From assembly GCF_902459465.1 (NCBI RefSeq), contig NC_047070.1:2480001-2544000 (forward strand): DNA of 64,000 nt. Reading direction: 5' to 3'. The DNA is from Asterias rubens (Eukaryota; Echinodermata; Asteroidea; Forcipulatida; Asteriidae). Each line of letters starts with the position of its first letter. The stretch's first letter is position 1. Below, piece by piece: positions 1 to 11,808 of the stretch. The notes under the pieces are model-generated. The model had not been told where the DNA came from and did not search any database. It saw only the letters and a list, made by a program, of their open reading frames with translations. A program made the position numbers and the translations under genes.

Positions 1-179
1 GTTAGGATTCCAGACTTAATCAGGAAAGTGTTTTCCTTTTCCGTATAACGTAGCACTGAACAGATAATTTTTTTCGAAGCAGGGATCCAAACCAAGTGTT
101 GATTTTATTGAATAAACGTTGAAACGTTTTTATATCTCTCTGGTTGAGTACGTGTAGTTTCCGCGAAGTCAACCAGGTA

Positions 180-202
180 CCCCCCCCCCCCCCCCACCCC
201 CC
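180..202. repeat. poly-C tract
   Basis: A run of cytosines broken by one A. Low complexity, with no coding meaning. Confidence 0.9.
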
Positions 203-215
203 ACATTGAGTCACC

Positions 216-524
216 ATAGACCTTTTCGCAAATGCCACTGCGCAAGCGCAGACTGTTGTATGAGGTGCATTGTGGTATAGATATGGATCAAATTTGGATA
301 CCAGCTAAACCACAATGCACCAAATTCCAAGCTTTACGCGCGCGCCCCAGTGCAGTATTTGCGAAGGTCTATAGACCTTTTCGCAAATACTGGGGCGCGC
401 GCGTAAAGCTTGAAATTGATGCATTGTGGTCTAGCTGGTATCCAAATTTGATCCATATCTATCCCACAATGCACCTCATTCAACAGTCTGCGCTTGTGCA
501 TTGGTATTTGCGATAAGGTCTATG
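216..524. repeat. large near-perfect inverted repeat (foldback element)
   Basis: Two arms of about 154 bp meet at position 370/371 (AAGGTCTATAGACCTT at the centre). Both ends read ATAGACC / GGTCTAT, and the arms share the TTTGCGAAAAGG, GCGCGCGCGTAAAGCTT and ATGCATTGTGG-type blocks in reverse complement. The structure is that of a foldback MITE. No protein is encoded. Confidence 0.85.
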
Positions 525-1631
525 AGAACTAGTCAAACGAACCTACGCCGGCCTCTCGTGAGAAGCGCATTATAAACTGGTGAGACTCAATGGTCGATGT
601 TTCCTTGTTATACACAGTTATTGTGGTTCACAATGTATATGGTACAAGGCTAACCTGTTAGCTTACCTTTTTTACGATAAAACTTCGGCTCCGTCTTCGA
701 GCTACTGGCTTTGGGCTTTTGGCTTCGGGCTTCTGGCTTCGGGCTGCGGGTTCCGGACCTCGGACTTCGGTCTCCATTTTAAGTAAGTTTGAAGTTCAAG
801 AACAGTTTGCTCCATAAATTCAATGACGATGCTGGAGCCATCAAGCCCGGTGTACCTAGAGAGTCTTTCACTCATTTTTACAAAAAGGAATATCTCATTG
901 AGGTAAATAAGATACTATATTATTTCATATCGAATGAAAAAGTGGTGGCGCCATACGGAAACTTTTCCATGGTTTTTCTATCCCCATCCCTGAATCCCAA
1001 TAATATGGCGAACTGTGCACAGCCATGGTATCAAGGTGATCCTGTGGTACAACCGTGCCTTCCTCCATCCACGGTTGGATCTACCTCCATTATGGTACAA
1101 CTTCTTGATAGCACCCTCTTGCCTGTGGAATTTTGTTGCCACACATGGATTGGGAAAGTGAGTATGCTCCACCACGCATCAGTGCACGGTTAAAAGAGCA
1201 CCTTTATCATGCCACACGGCAACGATTTTGAACGGCCGTGAAAGAACGAGTCACTACTCTTTTATTCCCGTTCATAAATGCTTTTTTGGTTAAAAGTAAT
1301 AAAGTAAGACTCTGTAAAAATTATCTGTTTCCGATGTGCTTGAACTCTGTATATTATGTACGACGTCCGTGTGTTGCATTTTTATGACTGAGACGCCTCT
1401 ATTTTCGACAGTTTCCGGCTCCGTTCGTGCGCGTGCGCGTATAGTCTTGGTGCAACACGTTCTTGTTTTCCTTTCACACACAGCGCGGCCAACTCACCGA
1501 CAGCACCCGCATCGCCCGTAACAAGAAACGTCTTGCACCAATACTAGCGCGGAGTATCCGCTCACAGCTGACAGCTGGATAATCGCTTGTATTCGAATGG
1601 ATTGAAACTGGCGACAACTGCTGATGTTAAT
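525..1631. other. non-genic stretch with low-complexity GGCTTCGGGCTT patch
   Basis: No gene is supported. A degenerate 6-12 bp repeat of GGCTTCGGGCTT type lies at about 700-775. Open frames here lack ATG starts, splice signals or recognisable protein motifs. Confidence 0.5.
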
Positions 1632-1898
1632 GGGAGACTTTCAGGACGCTTGGTGGCAGCAGACTTACCAGGTAATGCGCGCGTGCTCAGAACTACGTAA
1701 ACAATGGAATTTGACCTGGTAAGTCTGCTGTCACCTAGCGTCTCAAAGTCTCCAATGGGAGACTTTCTGGGACGATAGAGGGCAGCAGACTTACCGGGTA
1801 AATCCATTGTTCTCAGAATTGTGCGCATGTTCAGAACTACGTAAACAATGGAAATTTACCCGGTATGTCTGCTGCCGCCTAGCGTTGGAAAGTCTCCT
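1632..1898. repeat. two adjacent foldback MITEs (GGGAGACTTT...AAAGTCTCC)
   Basis: Copies at about 1632-1754 and 1756-1898 each begin GGGAGACTTT and end AAGTCTCC, with GGCAGCAGACTTACC in the left arm and its complement in the right. Both share a central CAGAACTACGTAAACAATGGAA. A diverged relative lies at 12411-12540. Confidence 0.8.
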
Positions 1899-2030
1899 AT
1901 TGATGTCCCTAGTTTCAATCGAAATAATCGAATACAGTAAATTTCAGTGTGAAACTTTAAGAGAACCACTTTGTCTTCTTAAGTTATTATTGAGCAGGCG
2001 TCAATAATAGTATAGTCTTGTGGAAGACCT

Positions 2031-2395
2031 CTACTTCAATTCTCGTGTTGATTGGACAAAGTTTGTCACACACAAGAGGGCGCTATGACCAACATAATTC
2101 AATGGAGGCCGGTAGGAAAGTAGAGTCGTTGTAGCACTGGTTGTGGCACTGGTTGACTGGGAGACTCTGTGGTCCCACCCCACCCCATTTTCGACGGGTG
2201 GGGGACACAATATCAAAAGTTCCCCGTGTCTTTTGACCACCTTTATCATGAAACTTATGTTTTGCATGGTGTAAGACCAAACCCTCTGTCTCACCATGGG
2301 CATATAATGGGGGCAAAGAAGGACACAACTTTTTGAAAGGGTGGGGGACACTATATCAAATGTCCCCCCTTAAAATTGGCCCCAGATTACATCAC
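2031..2395. other. non-genic stretch with GGGTGGGGGACAC repeat
   Basis: Contains two copies of a G-rich block (about 2196 and 2339) followed by related AT-rich text. No gene is seen. Confidence 0.4.
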
Positions 2396-2880
2396 AGAGC
2401 ATCTAAAATGCAAAATTTTTACCGGGCCCTTAAGCGGGCCCGGACCCATGCCATAAAGGTTTCACACTCGCGTGCTCCCTATCTTGACAGATTTGCCCCC
2501 TAAAACTGTTGTCATAGATCCGCACCTGAAGATGCTGTTAACCCAAAAGGTTCCACTGCTGCTCACATTTTAAAGGCTTGTTTGTTCTGTTCCCTTCTGT
2601 AAACCTCTTATTGGCCTAAGATTGTACAAAGAGCATCTAGAATGCCAAATTTCCCCGGACCCTTAAGCAGGCCCGGACCCATGCCATAAAGGTTTCTCAC
2701 TCGCGTGCTCACTATCATGACAGATTTGCCCCCTAAAACTTGGTTCATAGATCCGCACATGAAGATGCTGTTAACCCAGAAGGTTCTACTGCTGCTCGCA
2801 TTTTAAAGGTTTCTGTTCTATTCCAATCTTTTTGCCTAAGAATGCAAAATTTCCCCGGGCCCTTATAGGCGGATCCCAGG
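2396..2880. repeat. tandem duplication, period about 235 bp
   Basis: Units begin AGAGCATCTA at 2396 and about 2630. They share GGCCCGGACCCATGCCATAA, CACTCGCGTGCTC, GATTTGCCCCCTAAAAC and GATCCGCAC(C/A)TGAAGATG in order. A third, truncated unit starts near 2838. Confidence 0.85.
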
Positions 2881-2915
2881 ACCCCAGGCCGGACCCCAGG
2901 CCGGACCCCAGGCCG
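2878..2915. repeat. 12-bp minisatellite (GGACCCCAGGCC)n
   Basis: Three tandem copies of GGACCCCAGGCC, directly following the 235-bp duplication. Confidence 0.9.
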
Positions 2916-3188
2916 TATAAGGCCTCGCGTTCAGCTTTATAGCAGGTTCCATCTTTTATAGATGTGCCACACCCAACAACCTGGTAATCTGGTAGTGAAA
3001 CCCAGTTAGACCCACTGAGCGGGTTTCCAGTATAACTATTCAAAAAAATTCATGACAAATATTTTTATGAAATCATCGCGATCTTCTTGAATTTTATTTT
3101 TAGATCAAGTTAATTACGACACTTGCCGAAGTACTGGACATTGTCGTTGGTTTACCTCTGTACCTTCATATTCTCTGTGTTTGAATGC

Positions 3189-3557
3189 TTAAAGCCATGG
3201 GACACTTTCAGTTAACAGTATTGTCCATGTCCCACACTTCGTGTATCGCAACTTATATATAAAATAACAATCCTGTGAAAATTTAGGCTCAATCGGTCAT
3301 CGGAGTCGAGAGAAAATAGTGGGAAAACCCACTTTTGTTTCCGCGCGTTTCGCCGTGTCATGACATGTGTTTAAAATAAATCCGTAATTCTCGCCTAACG
3401 AGAATTTGTATTGTTTTAATGTTTTCTCAAAAAGTAAAGCATTTCATGGAACAATATTTCAAGAGAAGTCTTTCACCATTACCTTCTGTAAACCCTGTAA
3501 ATTATTTTTTAATCTGTGAAATTTTTTTTCTGTACCGAAAGTGTACAATGGCTTTAA
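3189..3557. repeat. MITE family B, full-length copy
   Basis: Starts TTAAAGCCATGGGACACTTT and ends with the inverted form (AAGTGTACAATGGCTTTAA), giving terminal inverted repeats beginning at TTAA. The interior contains ATTCTCG...CGAGAAT at the symmetry centre. Related copies are at 37536-37908, 52107-52477 and 55916-56237, with a fragment at 42917. Confidence 0.85.
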
Positions 3558-3562
3558 AGGGA

Positions 3563-4949
3563 AAGTATACCCTTGATTTTGGGAACCGTTCGATTGTTTT
3601 ATAAATTGAGATATATAAAACAACTAAACCCGTGAAAACTTCATTTCAAATGGGGGTCGCGTTTTTGCTACGCTGAAAATCCGGATTCCAACTTTTGAGG
3701 ATAAAAACTGATATCTTTTTCCAGTATAACCACATTTCTTCAAAGTAAAGTAATTCTCAAAATGCTTACTTCTATCGAAAGTTTCATATGCCCCTACTTA
3801 TTATAATAGTAAATTAATAACCTTTCCTTCATTAATTTGAGGAACTTGGTTATCACGGTCTGTGAATTTCCGGTCAGATTCTTCTGTGTTGCTTCACCTG
3901 TCATCTAGTGTTTAGAAGTGTTTTCAAGTCTTGTTGCTTGATCATTGTTGTAACCCACAAAGCACCTATTTAATTATACCTAAAACATTTCAACACATCT
4001 CAGTTTCCCTTTCGAGTATACCACTGATTTCCAAGTTTAAATACCAGATGTGTTTTTTTCAACAGTTTATATCCCAAACTATACGTTTTTTTAGTTTTCA
4101 GTTGCGTTTTCAATTGTTGTTATTGAGCCTACCTTACCTTCAAACTCCCTCAAATCGAAACTTGGGTGTATGTGTTTTTGTTGCTTGACTTCAAACATAA
4201 CAAGCAACTGATTCTTTAGCATAATAAAATTAACAACATGTTACTAAGTTTAGATGAAGTGGTTACGTAACAATCACAATATCTTGATGTTTTACCTCAT
4301 GTATTGCATCTTCCGAGACAGGAAGTCTCAAATCTGCAAGGAAGTGCATCCTTGTATCGAACAAACCATGAACCGAAACTCACTAGTGTGATAGCAACCA
4401 AAATGCTTCAATTTGTTTCCTTTTGTTAATATATTTAGATGGCACTTCAGGTGTGCCATAATTATGAAGATATGATTTCGTGTTGCCAAAATTGAGTAGT
4501 TTGGTCGAAACACGATTGATTTAGCTAATGTTTTCAATCAAACCATACTTTTCAAGTGGTTCAAAGTTGAAGTCTTGACATATTCCTTTCTTATACATTG
4601 GTGTGCGAGCTATTCGTATTTTTAGTGGCGTATGTCCGGTGTTTCTATAAACCTCTGAGGAAGCACGATCGTGTATGTCTCAGTTCCTTGCTCTATGGCC
4701 TCAGCGAATTACTAATCATTTCATATTTTTTCAATTAATTTATTTTACCCCATCCTTTTCAACTATAAATCACATTCATTTGCATTTTACATCATTAGAA
4801 AATGCCGCTACAAATTGTTTTTATGAGACTATACAATTATAGTAACTTTAACTTGACATTACGATGTTTTAAAGGGAAGTACTTTTGGTTATAATAATGT
4901 TGGTAGAAGCGTACAGCAGCTTTCAAAAGTATAAAGCAATTTGAGAACA
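3563..4949. other. AT-rich intergenic DNA
   Basis: No gene, RNA or clear repeat structure was recognised. Open frames are short and lack motifs. Confidence 0.4.

Positions 4950-5024
<75 letters not shown>
4950..5024. repeat. (ATT)n microsatellite
   Basis: About 25 uninterrupted ATT units. The poly-Asn frame on the minus strand is a by-product. Confidence 0.95.
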
Positions 5025-5025
<1 letters not shown>

Positions 5026-5292
5026 TTTTGAGAACACTTCGAAGACATGTGGTTATGTAAAAAAGGTATCAGCTTTTCTGTCCCAAATCTTGAATCTGCG
5101 AAGCATTGCTGGATTGTGGCTATTCCTAATAATATTGTGGATTATTCTTCCTGTTGACATATTCGCTCCAGATCTTAAAATTGCGACCACTTTTTGAAAC
5201 TAAACGCTCTCATAAAAGTTTGATTTGTATACATCTACATTTAGGATTGAAATAATCCTATAACGGTTACTAAAAACAAACTTTAATTGCCT

Positions 5293-5523
5293 TTAAAGAC
5301 ACTGGACACTATTGGTAATTATCAAAGACCAGTCTTCTCACTTGGCGGTATCTCAACATATGCATAAAATAACAAACCTGTGAAAATTTGAGCTCAATTG
5401 GTCGTCGAAGTTGCGAGATAATAGTGAAAGAAAGTTGTGTGCTTTTAGATGGTTGATTTCGAGGCCTCAAATTCTAAATCTGAGGTCTCGAAATCAAATC
5501 CGTGGGAATTTAATCCCTGGGAT

Positions 5524-5557
<34 letters not shown>

Positions 5558-5705
5558 ACTACCTTCTCGAAAACTACGTCACTTCAGAGAGAGCCGTATC
5601 TCACAATGTTTTATACCATCAACCTCTCCCCATTACTCGTTACAAAGTAAGGTTATATGCTTATAATTATTTTGAGTAATTACCAATAGTGTCCACTGCC
5701 TTTAA
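5293..5705. repeat. MITE family A copy with internal poly-A expansion
   Basis: Begins TTAAAGACACTGGACACTAT and ends CAATAGTGTCCACTGCCTTTAA, so the termini are inverted and bounded by TTAA. The interior has a hairpin (GATTTCGAGGCCTCAAATTC / its complement) and an A-run at about 5528-5556. Confidence 0.85.
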
Positions 5706-6187
5706 TTTAATGCGACGTGTATGGGTAGACATATACATATATTCTTCAGGTCTATCATCGGTGCAAATTTAACATCATTGCCTTATAGGCATCCCAAATA
5801 ATGTACATTTGTTTTGCAATGGTAAAATATGTAATGATGATATGCAATTTGTGTACTTTCGTGACAATTTTGAAATAAACGTAGGTCTACATAATAGTGA
5901 AACTATTACAAGAATTCCCGAATAAAACATCTTTAACCACAATCAGAGCACATATTTTACCTTTTTAAAATGGACTATTTTGTTATGCACACCTAGATTT
6001 CTCGGTGTGTAATTTTGTCATGTATTAATTGAATCTATCTGGAATGAAGTCTGTGTCCAAATTAGCGGCTCTGGCTACTGGCTATGGCTAAATTGCATCA
6101 CTTTATCAACAACTATAGCCGTAAATCGTAGCCGGATACGGCCATAATACTGAACACAACATTCGCATTATTGCAACACTTTGATTT
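5706..6187. other. AT-rich intergenic DNA
   Basis: Nothing recognisable apart from ordinary AT-rich sequence. Confidence 0.35.
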
Positions 6188-6684
6188 CCGGTGTGGCGGT
6201 TTCAACTTTCCGCTGTGTTCAGTTTTCCGAATGACCAAATACGGTAGCATTACGTCATGCGATGCCTGCGCACAGCAAGCGAAAGTAGTCCGTTTTTAGT
6301 GCCGTATTGAGTCATCCATTACCCTCCGGTAGCTGTCATGGCGGCGTCCACGAGTCGAGTACAACTAGCGGCAAACGCGTGGATCGTATGAGTTGTTTTT
6401 TATGCAAGCAGAGTGTGACCTGCCTAATGTTGTACCCATGAATACATGTAAAGATGGGTCAAGAGATTATGTGACTACACAGAAAAGAATCGTAATATAA
6501 ACAATTTGGGGGTCACTGCTGAGAGAACTACAGTACTCGCCAGGGTACTCGCGGCGGTATCTGACAGGTCACCCGGAAAATTGAACACGCCGGAAAGCTA
6601 AAACCGTTTGAGCAACGTATCGAAATTTCCGGCTACGTCACCCGGAAAACTGAACACGGCGGAAGTCTGAAACCGCCACACCGG
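6188..6684. mobile_element. TIR DNA transposon, non-autonomous, copy 1
   Basis: Terminal inverted repeats CCGGTGTGGCGGTTTCAAC... and ...GAAACCGCCACACCGG, about 40 bp each, with a second inner copy of the right-end motif near 6560-6600. The interior shares about 200 bp with the copy at 15380-15722, including an ATGGCGGCGTCCACGAG block at about 6339. The short frame after that ATG is broken here by a 5-bp duplication (CGAGT). Confidence 0.75.
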
Positions 6685-7969
6685 CGTATGAAAAAGGAAA
6701 CAAGATAAAACCTTCCGAAGTCCATTTGTCGTACCCCCCCCCCCCCGAAGACCCCCCCCCCCCCATAACCTACCTGTCAATGAAAACCCTGCTCATAATA
6801 ACATCAGTGTATTGGAACCAATGTGAACCAACATTGCACAATAGTAGTGCATGCCCCTTTGATCTTAATCCGCGATTGCTGAATTAAATCACAATGCAAT
6901 CTGTGCTCCATCACACAGGTATTGAGGTACTAAAGGTAAACACTATTGTCAAGGTGTGTTTTTATAGGTCAAAATCAGACTCAAATCCTTCTGAATATGC
7001 ATTTTAATGTTTAAAAACATTCATGTGTATTCAGTGAACAACTATATGACAATAATGGGTGCCTGTATGATGTTGTTGTTGTTGTGGCTGCTGTTGTTTT
7101 GTTGCGGTGGTTGGTGTTTTGGGAAACAATCTTGCTAAAAACAAATTCAATCATTAAAATAGTCTGAAAATTGCTACCGAAACAATATTTTGAAGCAATA
7201 ATTTTCGAAAACCATTTTCTCCCCAGTTTAAAAAAACCCCCAGATTTTACGAAATATGATTTTTCTTTCCACAAGGCCGACCATTTTTTATATATTTTAT
7301 AATAAACTCAAGTTATTCGTTCACAACAATGCACAAGTTCTATAAATACGGAAACATTTCACAAAAGACTATTCATTTTAGGAACAAGTGATCCAAAAAT
7401 CTATATCCCCTTTTCTTTTAAGCTTGGTTTTGATTTGCGCATGGAGTGTCAGCTCAATGTTTTGAGGAACAAGGGATTTAAATAATCTTTCCGCTTATTT
7501 AAACTATTACCACTCAATCCACCCAAAAGTATATTTTGATCAGCTTTCGGTGCACGGTGTGCGTATTTCCCTTCGATATAATGATGCCATAATAGTTTGA
7601 AGTACAAAATGGGCAAATTGTTTTCCAAACAAAATGTATAAATCAAAAGGCAACTAAAAACATTTTTAGGAATTAATTGCATCAGTTTCTAATAACATGT
7701 TTCCTCCGACAATATTGCATGAAGAAAAACAGCATTGTTTTAACATCGCAAAAACAAGTTGTTGCTATTACATTAACAGAGTGAGCTTGTATTGTTAAAA
7801 TAACTTTCTCTCAGTCCGCCTATAAAACCGAAAAATACACAAGGTCATGCATAATTCATAATGCGTAGTACCGGATTGGGTGGTAAATATGAATTATTCA
7901 TTGATCTGTGACTGCAGGTATGAATTGCATTCATGCGTATTGCATAGCACTGTGTATTTACCTGTAGAC
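6685..7969. other. intergenic DNA upstream of the cytokine gene
   Basis: Contains poly-C runs near 6734-6763 and a TTG/CTG-rich patch at 7070-7105. No gene is recognised. Confidence 0.4.
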
Positions 7970-8005
7970 GGAGTTTCCCTGGGACTAGTATGAGTCATGA
8001 CGTAG
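7970..8005 (+). promoter_or_regulatory. candidate kappaB / AP-1 / CRE-like cluster
   Basis: GGAGTTTCCC (7970-7979) fits the kappaB pattern GGRRNNYYCC. TGAGTCA (7991-7997) is a consensus AP-1 site and runs into TGACGTAG, a CRE-like half site. The cluster lies about 220 bp before the TATA box of the cytokine gene. The sites are seen directly; regulation by Rel, AP-1 or CREB proteins is inferred. Confidence 0.45.
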
Positions 8006-8215
8006 TCCTAAACCACACCGGCGAGTTACCTGTAATACCAGGCTGAGCTTTAGGTCTCCCAGCAAATTATGTAATCACACATGTGTCTTTTTGGGCGTAC
8101 ACTACGAAATGGTAATTATTTCAAATACATTATATCTTTGATTTAAGTTCTATTTTAGGTTAGAATTATGTGATGGGTTTTAAAATAAGTTGTTGAACTA
8201 ATTATTTAGGATTAT

Positions 8216-8223
8216 TATAAATA
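8216..8223 (+). promoter_or_regulatory. TATA box
   Basis: TATAAATA, 107 bp before the first codon of the cytokine gene. Transcription would start near 8245-8250, leaving a short 5' UTR of about 80 nt. Confidence 0.6.
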
Positions 8224-8329
8224 CCGGTAAGTGGTTTGAGTAGAGAACATTCGCCTTAAGAACTTCATCCGCAAAGCCTTCAGTACTTTGCTCTGTTAAG
8301 ATTTTCTAAGAGAGAGACGATTTGATTTT

Positions 8330-11300
8330 ATGAAGATGGCTGGATACCTTAAGTTCGCGATTGTACTGAGTGCAGGTATGTAGGCCTATAGTTATGATTA
8401 ATATACCAAGCTTTGAGAGCCCGATGTTAAAAACATATTTTCTTTACCTTCCAAAGTAAGGTTTGCCAATCCTCGCAATTATATATTTGTATTTAAATAT
8501 TGTTATTTGTTGTAGTATAACCGTCGTATAAAAACCGCATACTCCTAAGTTGGCATATTCAGAAGAGATGTAGATAAATCTTTATTAAATCACAAAACTT
8601 CAATTTTAGATGTAGACCATTTGTTTTAGCAATTCATCGGCAAATGCAATCAAGCATTTACAAATACTAACCTGTCCTCATTAAAGGCACTGGGCACTTT
8701 TGGTTAATCACTCAAAATAATTGCTATCATAAAAACTTACTTGGTAACGAGCAGTGGAGAGCTGTTGAAATTATAAAACATTGTGAGAAACGGCTCCCTG
8801 TAAAGTAACGTAGTTTTTGAGAAAGTGGCATAATTTCTCACTCATAATTTCTCAGGCCTGAAGCCTTTTTTAGGCATCTGAAAGCACACATTATGTGCAA
8901 CAATTCACGGTTTCTTTCATTATTCTCTTGCAATTTCGATGACCAATTGAGTCAACATTTTCACAAAGTTTTTATTTATACATTTCGCGATACACCAAGT
9001 GGGAATACTGGTCTTTGACATTAGGTATCAAGTGCCTTTAAAAGAAAGTATCCACTTTCAATTTATTTTTGTTGTTTTATTTCAACAGTAGTTGGAGTCA
9101 GTTTCTGTGCACCAACCCCGTCACCACTGCACCGAACCCTGCAGTTATACAGGTCTATCAACATGGAGATGAGGGAACTTCGAGCTATCCACAAGCTAAC
9201 TTACGACAGCTACGTAAGTTTCTAAATCTCAAACTATTCCTTTTCTTGACGAAACAAATGAAAACACATGCGACAATCGTGGGGACCGACACTTTGAAAT
9301 CGTGTACTTTTTCAATCAGTTTACATTTCTGTAATGGAGCAGTCTCCCGACACATCTTCGCTCAGAAACATCACTTCAGATGTTCAAGAAAGGCCTCAAA
9401 TATCACCTTTTCACTCAATGGTACCACTACTTGTGCCGTGTCCATTTGCTTCCTTTTCCTTAATTTCCTTATTGTTCTAGTGTCATGTATTTCGTCAAAC
9501 CGCTGTGATCTAAATGAATAGCGGTATAAACATTCCTTTGTTGTATTGTATCTTGTATTGTATTTCTGCAGAAATAGTTTGGTATTTTAAATCCGCGTCT
9601 TATATTTTAACAAGTTCACCCATATCATTTTGTTTGTTTAGTGGGATTTTAAGTTCAGAATCAGTTTTGTGATCCGTTCATTTTCCAATAGATATAGAGC
9701 TCCTATACAAAAGTTATGAAAATCACAAGTCCTTCAATTTAAAACGATGTAGAACGCCACTGTGTTTGGTACTCTACACGTGCATTTTGTTTTGCCAGAA
9801 TTTGAAAACCTTATGACGTCACATTTTAAGAATACGGTACATACTTTTTTATACAGAAACATTTCATCCCATTTCTGAATTCTGATGATATTCAATCCTA
9901 ATGGTATTGAATCTAAGCAATCTTTAAATTCAAAATTCCACCAATATATTCCAGTGAGATACCCAAATGTCTTCATTTTCCCGTTTAAACGTTCAAAGAG
10001 CCGTGAGCCCAGATTGCGTAATCAACAGTTTGTTCTCATTTCAACTCCGCCTTTTAGCTGAAATACAACCACAGTGTTCTTTGTCCACTGTTTGTGCCTG
10101 TGAAATGGTCTCTTTCATTCACATCTTTTTGTGACGATATTGACATTGATCAAAACGAAACAAGGTCAACGTACCGTGTCTTTTGTTAAAGAACGTTCAG
10201 CTCACAAACCAACCTGGCTGGTGTAGTTTTAAAGTTGTATGGTTAGATTTGTAACTTTTCTCGAAACGAATTTGACATACAAACTTTCGCCTGTACCACG
10301 GAAAACGCAATAAATATACGAGCAACTTGTTTGATAAACGTTTTACTGTCCGTATTCCGCCCAAAACAAATTGTTGTGTTTAATTAATTACAAATTTTCT
10401 TATAATCTATATTCTTTGTTTTGTTTTGTTTTTTCAACAGAAACTGAGTCGATTTGATCCGGACATGATGGTCTCAAACTACGATGTAGACGGAATGCCC
10501 AGCCTCAGTAACATCTCTAACGCCGACAGATTTTTTATGACTGTAAGTGTTTTGGTTATATGGCAACTCATTTTCGCCTTTTCAAACTGTAGAATTTAGG
10601 CTCGATTTTTATTATAGGATATTATTTTTTAATAATGTTTACACCTTAATTGTGATTCTATAGGTGACTTAGAGGATGAGATATTGGTAAATAATGGTTT
10701 TTAAATGGCGGCCATCATGGAAATCCAAGATGGCCGCCATAATACGTCTTGGGTAATTGGTTCCCATCTAAAATGCAAAGCTTAGGTAATAATGACCATG
10801 TGGAAAAATATGTGAATTTTTGTCCGGTATGCAACAACTATTTTGTATCTGCCTGACTTTTATTTTATAAATATAAATCGCCAATAGCCATTTTTTTTTA
10901 CCAGTTATTGAACAAACTCAATCTGGTCGGCACTGAAGAGTGTGAAGAAAGATCGTAAAAATCAATCGCATAAATTCGATCTCGCCATTTACTAAACGAT
11001 TCCCCCCCCCTTTTTTCTAAACAGGAGAAGAATTTACTGACCTTGCACAGTGCCAATCTGAGAGCATTTCAACAACTTATATTTTTCGTCAAAATTGACG
11101 AAAACATGTCCGCCGCAGTCCCCGACTTTGGTCCTCAATTTGCCGTTATTGAGGCGCGACTCTCCCGGGTAGGAGCTGGCATCTTGGCAGTGGTAAGTGA
11201 TTACAAAATACCAACATATTATTCAGTTTGGGAAAGGAAACGAATGTTTAAAGTGTTATATCTGTGTGAATGTTTTGATTTCTATTAGAAGAAACACACA

Positions 11301-11808
11301 TTTTGTAAACTGTTTCCATTCGTGTTTGACTCTTCCGTTGGTGTTGGCTATTACAGATATCATCGCACATTTTGGAAATCCAGTGGTTGCAGAATAAAAA
11401 TTTAATGTAGAGACATGTCCATAAACAAATCAAGAGAAAGTCGTGGGAATTGTCGTGACACGCAAATATACCAAGCAAGCAAACAAGAAGACTAAAAGTT
11501 TATCATCAGATTGAATGCGCAGAAAGGTGGAAATTAAACAGTGTTTTGCAAAGAGTATGTATTTCTTATTTTGTTTGTGTATTAATTTATGACTTTTGTT
11601 TTATTCAAAGATGGGCCATCTGGACTTTATGCAAGATGGCGTCCCAGAAAACGCTCCAGCCAGCATGGGACCACAGAGTAACTCTGCACTGCGCAACATC
11701 AGGGATCTGTTTGTGCTCCAAGAGATGTACTCGTATCTAGCCATCGCTGAATACGATCTGAACAGGAGGATGGCCGTGCACCAGACTCAAGCTGCTGCTG
11801 ACCAATAG
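8330..11808 (+). CDS. CNTF/IL-6-family-like secreted four-helix cytokine (5 exons, 212 aa)
   Basis: Exons: 8330-8375, 9089-9213, 10441-10542, 11025-11192, 11611-11808. All introns are GT-AG with phases 1,0,0,0, the arrangement known for class I long-chain cytokines (IL-6, G-CSF, EPO, GH). The product has a signal peptide (about 1-22, ending V-S-F-C), then predicted helices A (about 29-58), B (about 83-115), C (about 126-155) and D (about 171-205). The A-B loop has D-G-M-P (74-77) and the C-D loop D-G-V-P (156-159); vertebrate CNTF, as I recall it, has D-G-M-P in both places. Helix D has V-L-Q-E (182-185), ten residues, then D-L (196-197), the spacing of CNTF. The mature part has no cysteine, as fits a CNTF/CLCF1-type protein rather than IL-6, and possible N-glycosylation at N81 and N118. 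By family knowledge it would signal through a gp130/LIFR-like receptor and JAK-STAT; that is inference. The start is the first ATG after the TATA box; a second in-frame ATG is at codon 3. Confidence 0.85.
8681..9041. repeat. MITE family A in intron 1 of the cytokine gene
   Basis: Bounded by TTAA. Starts TTAAAGGCACTGGGCACTTT and ends in the degenerate complement AAGTGCCTTTAA. Carries the family's AACGGCTCCCT and CATTTCGCGATACACCAAGT blocks. Confidence 0.85.
9478..9575 (+). mobile_element. LINE-like 3' tail remnant (weak)
   Basis: ACCGCTGTGATCTAAATGAATAGCGGTATA followed by TTGTATTGTATTG-type short repeats resembles the 3' end at about 26105-26165 (ACCGCTGTGGTCTTGCTGAAATGGCGGTATATAA plus GTAT repeats). 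It lies in intron 2 of the cytokine gene. Confidence 0.35.
10707..10741. repeat. hairpin ATGGCGGCCATC...GATGGCCGCCAT
   Basis: Two 12-bp arms in perfect inverted orientation, separated by about 11 bp, in intron 3 of the cytokine gene. The core resembles the YY1 motif (GCCATCTTG / AAGATGGC). Confidence 0.7.

Noticed and set aside
789..1193. A 134-residue ORF
   Set aside because: It has no ATG start, no conserved motif and lies among repeats.
4837..5037. A poly-Asn protein
   Set aside because: It is a reading of the (ATT)n microsatellite.
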